DNA of 64,000 nt from Agrocybe praecox (Eukaryota > Basidiomycota > Agaricomycetes > Agaricales > Agrocybaceae): NCBI GenBank assembly GCA_964017145.1, contig OZ024842.1, forward strand, positions 4,030,001 to 4,094,000, written 5' to 3'. The notes below the pieces were generated by a model. The model was not told the origin of the DNA. It did not search any database and saw only the letters and a list, made by a program, of their open reading frames with translations. Positions within the stretch are counted from its first letter, which is position 1. Each line of letters starts with the position of its first letter. This document shows positions 58,581 to 64,000 of this stretch, in pieces. Position numbers and translations under genes: made by a program.

Positions 58581-58930
58581 ATGACAAGATACATATTTAT
58601 GATTGATGTATTAAGGGTCCTGGGGCCCAAGCACTGCTACCCACCTATCGCGCTCGTTGGTGCTACGCGCTGGTGCCCAGTCGTCATGCTCGCTCGTCTG
58701 CCATCTTCCTACCCTCTCGCCCTCGCTGTCCCTCGCACCTTCGCTGAGGGGTCGGTTGTCGTCTGCGTCCGTGATGATGTTGGCGGTGGTAGCGAAAGAG
58801 GGGTTTCGTCGTCGTCCGTGATGATGGTGGTGGTGAGACAAGGGGGGCTGGGTTGCTGTCGTCGTCATCGTCATCCGTGATGATGATGGTGGTGGTAGTG
58901 AGAGAGGGATTTCGCCGTCCACCCTTTGCA
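58581..58930. repeat. GATGATGGTGGT-type minisatellite after repeat A
   Basis: Degenerate tandem units around GTCCGTGATGATGGTGGTGG and GTCGTCGTC from about 58,750 to 58,910. The frames it gives on both strands (His- and Thr-rich) are products of the repeat and not genes. Confidence 0.55.
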
Positions 58931-58937
58931 GCCAACC

Positions 58938-59690
58938 TGATGTATCAATCCTGGCAATTTGGCCATTTGGTGATACATCATACAGGGCAGTTGCCCACAC
59001 CGGCAATATGCACAAAGTGTGCCATAGGCGAAGAGCAGTTGGTCTTGCCAAACATTTATAAACAATGCTGTTTTTTTTATGTTTTCGGACAGTAATTAAG
59101 CTCTGCAGGCGTAGTGGTTATGTTTTTTGTTGCCATATGTCAGATTTATGTTCTATATATATATTATGATTTTTTGACACCCTTTGCGCACCTAAAAATG
59201 GACGGGACGGGATGGATTAAAAAACATAAAAGTGGATGACATGTTATTTATAGACGGACACAGGAAACAGTGTCCCCGAAGTGCCCGAAGCTGTAATTGG
59301 GCTCCTGCGCTTCGTTGGGCATCGTTTGGGGCGCTAAAAAAGCGTAGATATAATGTAGGAATATGTTTTGGTTTTTGGGGGCGCTTTGCGCCATCAAAAG
59401 AGGACGGTATAGGATGGATCGCAAAACATAAAACCGGATGACGTGTTATTTTTAGCATGTTTTGATCATTTCGGGCGTTGCGCTATTTTTATTTATGATA
59501 TCATCATTTTTCTACTATATTTATTTTACAAATACACATGCTCTAGCCTAGATTAGATACTCAAAAAACGACCCAATACTTACTTCGGTTTGCACTTCCC
59601 AATTCGGCATTTATTGCCCTTTTCGGAACGTTCTTTTTACAACATATGGAAAAAGTTCATATTTTATTTTATTTTGTATACTACACTACA
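58938..59690 (+). repeat. KDZ-type terminal repeat, solo copy B
   Basis: A direct repeat of copy A about 1.1 kb further on: it starts TGTATCAATCCTGGCAATTT and ends at a TATACTACACTACA block, as A does. Substitutions are scattered between A and B. Confidence 0.6.
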
Positions 59691-59713
59691 ATGGACATAT
59701 TCATTGACTAATC

Positions 59714-59966
59714 TATGTACGCATCTGGTACCTACGCGCTCGCTGGAGCCTACGCGCTGGCACCTATCCACTTGCTTGTGCGTACGTGCTCGCTGGCACC
59801 TAGTTGTTGGCGCCTACCCGCTCGCTCGTTATCCACTCGCTGGCACCTATCCACTCGGCCGTGCATACCCACTCGCTGGCACTTATCCACTCGGTTGTGC
59901 GTACACGCTTGCTGGCACCTAGTCGTGGGCGCGTCCCCGTTCGCTCGTGCCTCTGGTGCCTACGTG
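59714..59966. repeat. minisatellite of CACTCGCTGGCACCTA units
   Basis: Imperfect units such as CACTCGCTGGCACCTATCCA and CGCTCGCTGG repeat about a dozen times, immediately outside KDZ copy 2. Open frames here are repeat artefacts. Confidence 0.7.
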
Positions 59967-59980
59967 GTGGTGCCTACATC

Positions 59981-60476
59981 ACCTGTAGCAGCTGCCTTTA
60001 TATATGAATATAAGGTAGTTGCCTATACTAAAGTATACATCCTGGTAGGCAGTTTGCTACCTTCCGCTTTCGGACACCTCACCTCTGAGGGAGAGACATT
60101 GCCGGGGCTGCCGGAGCTGCTCACAGGGGGCGGGCACAGGTAAATACGTGTAAACAACGCCGGGAACAGCATCCCCGAGGTGCCCGCCGCTGTAATTAGG
60201 CTCCTGCGCTGCGTCGGGCATTGTTCGGGGCCCGGAAAAAGCTCAGATATAATGTAAGAATATTTTTTGATTTTTTGGCACCCTTTGCGCCATCAAAAGA
60301 GGGCGGGACGGGGTGGATGGCAAAACATAAAAGTGGATGACGTGTTATTTTTAGCGTATTTTGAACATTTTGGGCGCTGCGCTATTTTTAAATATGATAT
60401 AATCATTTTAGGTACTATATTTATTTTACATACACGTGTTACCTAGATTAGATCAGATATCTAAAAAAGCGACTTG
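59981..60476 (+). repeat. terminal inverted repeat of KDZ copy 2
   Basis: Identical, in reverse complement, to the right terminal repeat of copy 1; starts ACCTGTAGCAGCTGCC. Confidence 0.8.
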
Positions 60477-60801
60477 CTGGTTTCTATTTTTATTTTCGGG
60501 CTCGTCATAATGACATCATGCTCAGATTATCTATTTCTATCAGCCGTTCTAATCCTGTTAATCGGCACTTCGGCAGACTATCGACTTGTCTAGGCCTTTG
60601 TGCACTATAAATAAATCTGACATATTTCGCCGCTACGCAAAACAGAATACTATTACCCCAACGAATATCATTCTTCGGGACTTGAAGAATTATTAGAAGC
60701 TAAGAATGTATCATAGATACTGCTCAAGATGTATTATTATGTGGCATTGTACGATATGAACAAAAGACGTGACTACATGACTACTATACCAAAAAGTAAT
60801 A

Positions 60802-63491
60802 TTAAACAGCAACGGACGAAAGATGACTACAAACTGCAATAAAATCCTCGATAATCAACGACCATTGCGCGTAAATTGCTGAATTTTTTTGTGCTCCGAT
60901 ACCTCCGTAAAACAGTGCAGTGATGACACTAAAAAGTCCGTTGAGGCCAGGTCTACAAAGGGCTTCCCAATCACCATCTATTCGGCTGAAATCGATGGTT
61001 CCTTTGTTGTCGAGTCTCCATTCGGGTTGTAATACCGTCCACCACATGAGCAATTGGTCGATGTATTGAGATGTCGAAATTGAATTGATGAGAGGGCGCC
61101 ACGTAGCAAGTCTAGCACGTTGAATCCAGTCGCCTACACAAGTAGGTCGATATGTGGTCTTCAACCTCTTGATCTCAGTGTAACAATGCCGATCTTCGAA
61201 CGCCATCCATTCTTCGAGGAGACGCCGCCAATTAGGTCCAAGGTTTTCAGGCGCCTGTAGCATCCGTAGAGCTTGCTTGAACCATGCCGGTGCATTAGGG
61301 CTAGGTTCCAAAGAGGGAGAATCATCCGCGACGATGGTGGCAGACGACGAATCAGTTGTCCGAGATAGGGCCGACAATGAGCCAGCACTGGTACGAGATC
61401 GCTTTGGTGGAGATCCCTCCAAGACTTTGGCCCTGTTCTTCAGCCCTATTTCTCCCATATCCCACTCATTCTTCTCCCTCTTTCTTCCTCGTTGAGGTTT
61501 GGGGTGAGGCAAGATAACTTCTTGGCAAGCAGTGGGAGGAAGAACCACGTCGGGTGAAGGAGAAACTACATCGTTGAGTTGAGAGTCGTGAATGATAGAT
61601 GGACGCGGAGAACACTGAGGAGATGGCAGGACCGACTGTGCACGAGAAGATGGAGGGGAAGGTGGATAAGATGGTGCGGGTGAAGGAGGAATTCCATCGT
61701 TGAGTTGAGAGCCGTGAATGAAAGATGGACGCGGAGAACGCTGAGGAGATGCCAGCAGGACCGACTGTGCACGAGAAGGTGCACGAGAAGGTGGATAAGA
61801 CGGCGCGCAAGATGGTGCGGGCGAAGGAGAAATTCCATCGTTGAGTTGAGAGTCGTGAATGAGAGATGGAGGCGGAGAGCACCGAGGAGATGGCAGGACC
61901 GACTGTGCACGAGAAGGTGCAGGAGAAGGTACATGAGACTGTGCGCAAGATTGTGCACGAGAGAGAGCAGCCGAATGATCAGGGGTTTCCTTTGAAGGAT
62001 TCACCGGGAGGTCTGTAGGAAGGAATATGCCCAACGTCATTCCCGGAGTAGGCACAGGATGTGTGATAGGCACTGTTGGAGAAACGGGTGAGAAATCCGC
62101 ATTTAAATCGATGTTCGAAGACGACCGGGAAACGTCTGCGACTAGTCCAATTTCAGGTAGCGGAGAGCTAGACCCAGCTCGAGCCGCAGTTTGCTCCAAA
62201 GTGTCGATCGTGGCCCCAGCTTCCTCAATTTCTTTGGCATCCAATGCTGGATATCCTTCTTCGACATCCAAAGCGCGTGCCTGACATTCAGTACGAGCTG
62301 AATAAACGAATGAATATTGTCGTGCAATGATACGCTGTATTCAAAACTTACAAAAACATTGCTTGAGATATTGGCCATATATTGGCACAATGCTTTTCTT
62401 GTAGCGAGCGCGTTCAGCGCGACCAAAGTTCATCTTGATGTCGCCGCTCGTGGTACCGGAATGAACACTAATATACAGATGTAAGTACCCTAGCCAGCAA
62501 GTACCATACAACCGAGAACATACCTGACAACATTCAAACGTCCGCCGTGGGCTGGCTCTGGTCTGCCGGTAATCAGGGTGGCATGCCACCCAGTTGCTTC
62601 GCACAAAAGATCGAGAATAGGCTGCACAAATCGAACAAGTCCCTGAATACATCTGTGAGAAAATTGTATTTAAAAAAATCGTAGACCAAGAGTAGAAATA
62701 AATACACACTTTTGTCGGTCAGCCGCAGCTACTGAGATTGGGGTTTTTAAGCCTTCTTCCCATCTAGCGAGTGCGATGGCGTGTTCTTCCGAAGCTTGGA
62801 CCCCCCATCCCTCTTGCTCCACAGCCGGAAGTTGCTTGAACATATCCCTCGCAATCTTCTCTCGACGAACTGCGCAAGCACGATGAGGCAAGCTTTCCGC
62901 GAGCACTTGCCTCTTCAATTCAGCCTCGATTTCGTGACGATAGGACATCCGCCATATGTTAACAGGTGCTTTACGGCGTGGACGAGTAGTGGTTTGGCCG
63001 GTGAGTTTACATATCAAAGTACGATAGGGATTATCAGCACCCGAGTCCTGAGGGTCAAGGTCGTGGTCTTTCATATACTGGTAGGCCAACCAACGTTTAA
63101 TTTGCTGCACAAAACAATAAGACGTCATCAGATTTATCGATTATCTGTGACAAAGTCACAATGACCGTGTACGCACCGCTTTTCTAAACTCCAATAACTT
63201 CTTTCTCATTTGACGTTGTAGGGTCACTTCTTCCAGTTCTTCAGGGCTCAGTGTTGCCTCGTCTATCGGTGCAAGCTCCTCGTCCGGCCCATCATCGTCA
63301 ACAGCGAGCAACTCCTCTGGTGTGGGCTCCACGTCGTGAGGCAGATCAACGGGAAATCGCTTAAAATAGCGACGCTGAATAGTCACGACGGCATCTGCAG
63401 CGTAGCCACCAGCAACACCAGCAATGTATGTCTCCTTCTCCCGAAGTAGGAAATCCTTACGCGCTCCTTTGAAAGACCCGGGGTTTACCAT
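60802..63491 (-). CDS. 816-residue protein of unknown function, KDZ cargo (copy 2)
   Basis: Same five-exon gene as 36013-38702, on the other strand, with identical exon products and splice sites. Having it unbroken in two elements suggests that it is used or very recently copied. Confidence 0.7.
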
Positions 63492-63594
63492 TCTATGCAA
63501 AGCCGATAAGTCAAATCTCAAGCATCACAAAATCGAAAACCTACGTATCAATCCGTTTACTGTGAGCGCGAAGGAGTAGGAGACTCGGAGCAGG

Positions 63595-63839
63595 ATGGGC
63601 AATAAAAAGTTACAGGTATGTACACATAACCTCTTTAATTATTTTTTCGCGTCATTTACGAGATCTAACAGAGTCAGATCTCCGATGAAGGACTCCGAAA
63701 GCAAGGCATCAATATCGAAAATGCGTCCACAAACGAGATATCAACCCTGCCGCCTCATCTTTCCTCAGGGTCTTTCTCTGCAGAAAATTCCCCAAGTCCT
63801 ATCCTATATATGGCTAATAGAACGGAGACGAAATCGTGA
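63595..63839 (+). CDS. 62-residue two-exon small ORF (copy 2)
   Basis: Identical to 35665-35909 in reverse, with the same 56 bp intron. Same caution as there. Confidence 0.35.
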
Positions 63840-63923
63840 GTTTGCGTCTGTTTTCGGACAACCAAATTGACATAAAAGGCGTGAAGTTTAGGCCAGCAAA
63901 CCATCCCCAATTTCTCAAGTAAT

Positions 63924-64000
63924 ATGCAGCTCCCAAACTCTTCTAACTCTCAACTCCGCTCTGCTGGACCTCCAGCCCCCCTCACGGATACCCCTCTTGA
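63924..64000 (+). CDS. RNase H1-N-domain cargo gene, first exon, cut by the window end
   Basis: Starts ATGCAGCTCCC, the counterpart of the start at 35580. Only 77 bp of exon 1 are inside the window. Confidence 0.65.
   Translation, partial: MQLPNSSNSQLRSAGPPAPLTDTPL

Larger units (their letters stand above)
59981..64000 (-). mobile_element. KDZ transposon, copy 2, partial (continues beyond window)
   Basis: Reverse-oriented copy of 35,504-39,523: positions in the two copies add up to 99,504 along the whole overlap, so there is no insertion or deletion in 4,020 bp, and all longer frames translate identically. Its outer end matches the right terminal repeat of copy 1. It holds the 816-residue gene, the 62-residue ORF and the first exon of the RNase H1-N gene; the rest, including the transposase, lies outside. 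The flank TGCCTACATC (59,971-59,980) should be its target duplication. Confidence 0.88.

Noticed and set aside
58611..60143. His-rich, Thr-rich and RWHLST-type frames
   Set aside because: Products of minisatellite DNA, with open frames on both strands.
59978..64000. Large palindrome of host DNA with about 4 kb arms
   Set aside because: The arm ends exactly at the KDZ terminal repeat, so two element insertions in opposite orientation explain it. Three extra matching bases beyond the element edge are chance.

Overview
The window is nuclear DNA from a filamentous basidiomycete, most likely an agaricomycete. Genes are split by many 50-60 bp GT-AG introns. F-box/LRR paralogs and P450s occur in local families, and the repeats include a KDZ (Kyakuja-Dileera-Zisupton) DNA transposon carrying a TET/JBP dioxygenase gene, a pairing described from mushroom-forming fungi. 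No rRNA, tRNA or CRISPR array was recognised by eye.

Positions 1-24.9 kb are a host region. Two paralogous cytochrome P450 genes (1.05-3.06 kb and 12.0-14.1 kb, both minus) share a TATA box and an upstream double GATA-type site. Between and after them lie one intact F-box/LRR gene (4.6-6.4 kb) and several broken paralogs (7.2-9.0, 20.7-21.8 and 22.2-23.4 kb, with another at 42.2-43.8 kb). There is also a short helical protein (15.0-15.6 kb) and a well-preserved CDH1/Fizzy-related activator of the anaphase-promoting complex (17.1-19.1 kb).

The centre of interest is 25.86-39.53 kb. A 13.66 kb KDZ element with terminal inverted repeats of about 0.5 kb sits inside an exon of a host gene for a multi-pass membrane protein. 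A perfect 10 bp target duplication flanks it, and removing the element plus one duplication leaves a 311-codon host frame. The element carries a KDZ transposase (broken by a TGA and a homopolymer frameshift), a 498-residue TET/JBP 2-oxoglutarate/Fe(II) dioxygenase, a 41-residue spliced micro-ORF, a 539-residue protein with an RNase H1 N-terminal (RNA:DNA-hybrid-binding type) domain and three tandem 33-nt mini-exons, a 62-codon small ORF, and an 816-residue protein of unknown function. A second copy in reverse orientation starts at 59,981 and runs off the window end. Its 4,020 bp match the first copy with no length difference.

Positions 42-60 kb are a nest of repeats. A decayed, diverged relative of the 816-residue gene is cut by a probable LTR. 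An old, frameshifted Gypsy-type retroelement follows (about 45.8-57.8 kb). An intact young chromovirus (47,599-54,120) is inserted in its gag gene; it has 509 bp LTRs, an ACATG target duplication and a Tf1-like self-priming signal. The old element ends in two direct KDZ-type terminal repeats, each followed by a minisatellite, just before the second KDZ copy.

Proposed working picture: the KDZ element moves a cargo that may modify DNA methylation (TET/JBP) together with a hybrid-binding protein and an uncharacterised partner. The transposase copy seen here is inactive and would need help from another copy.
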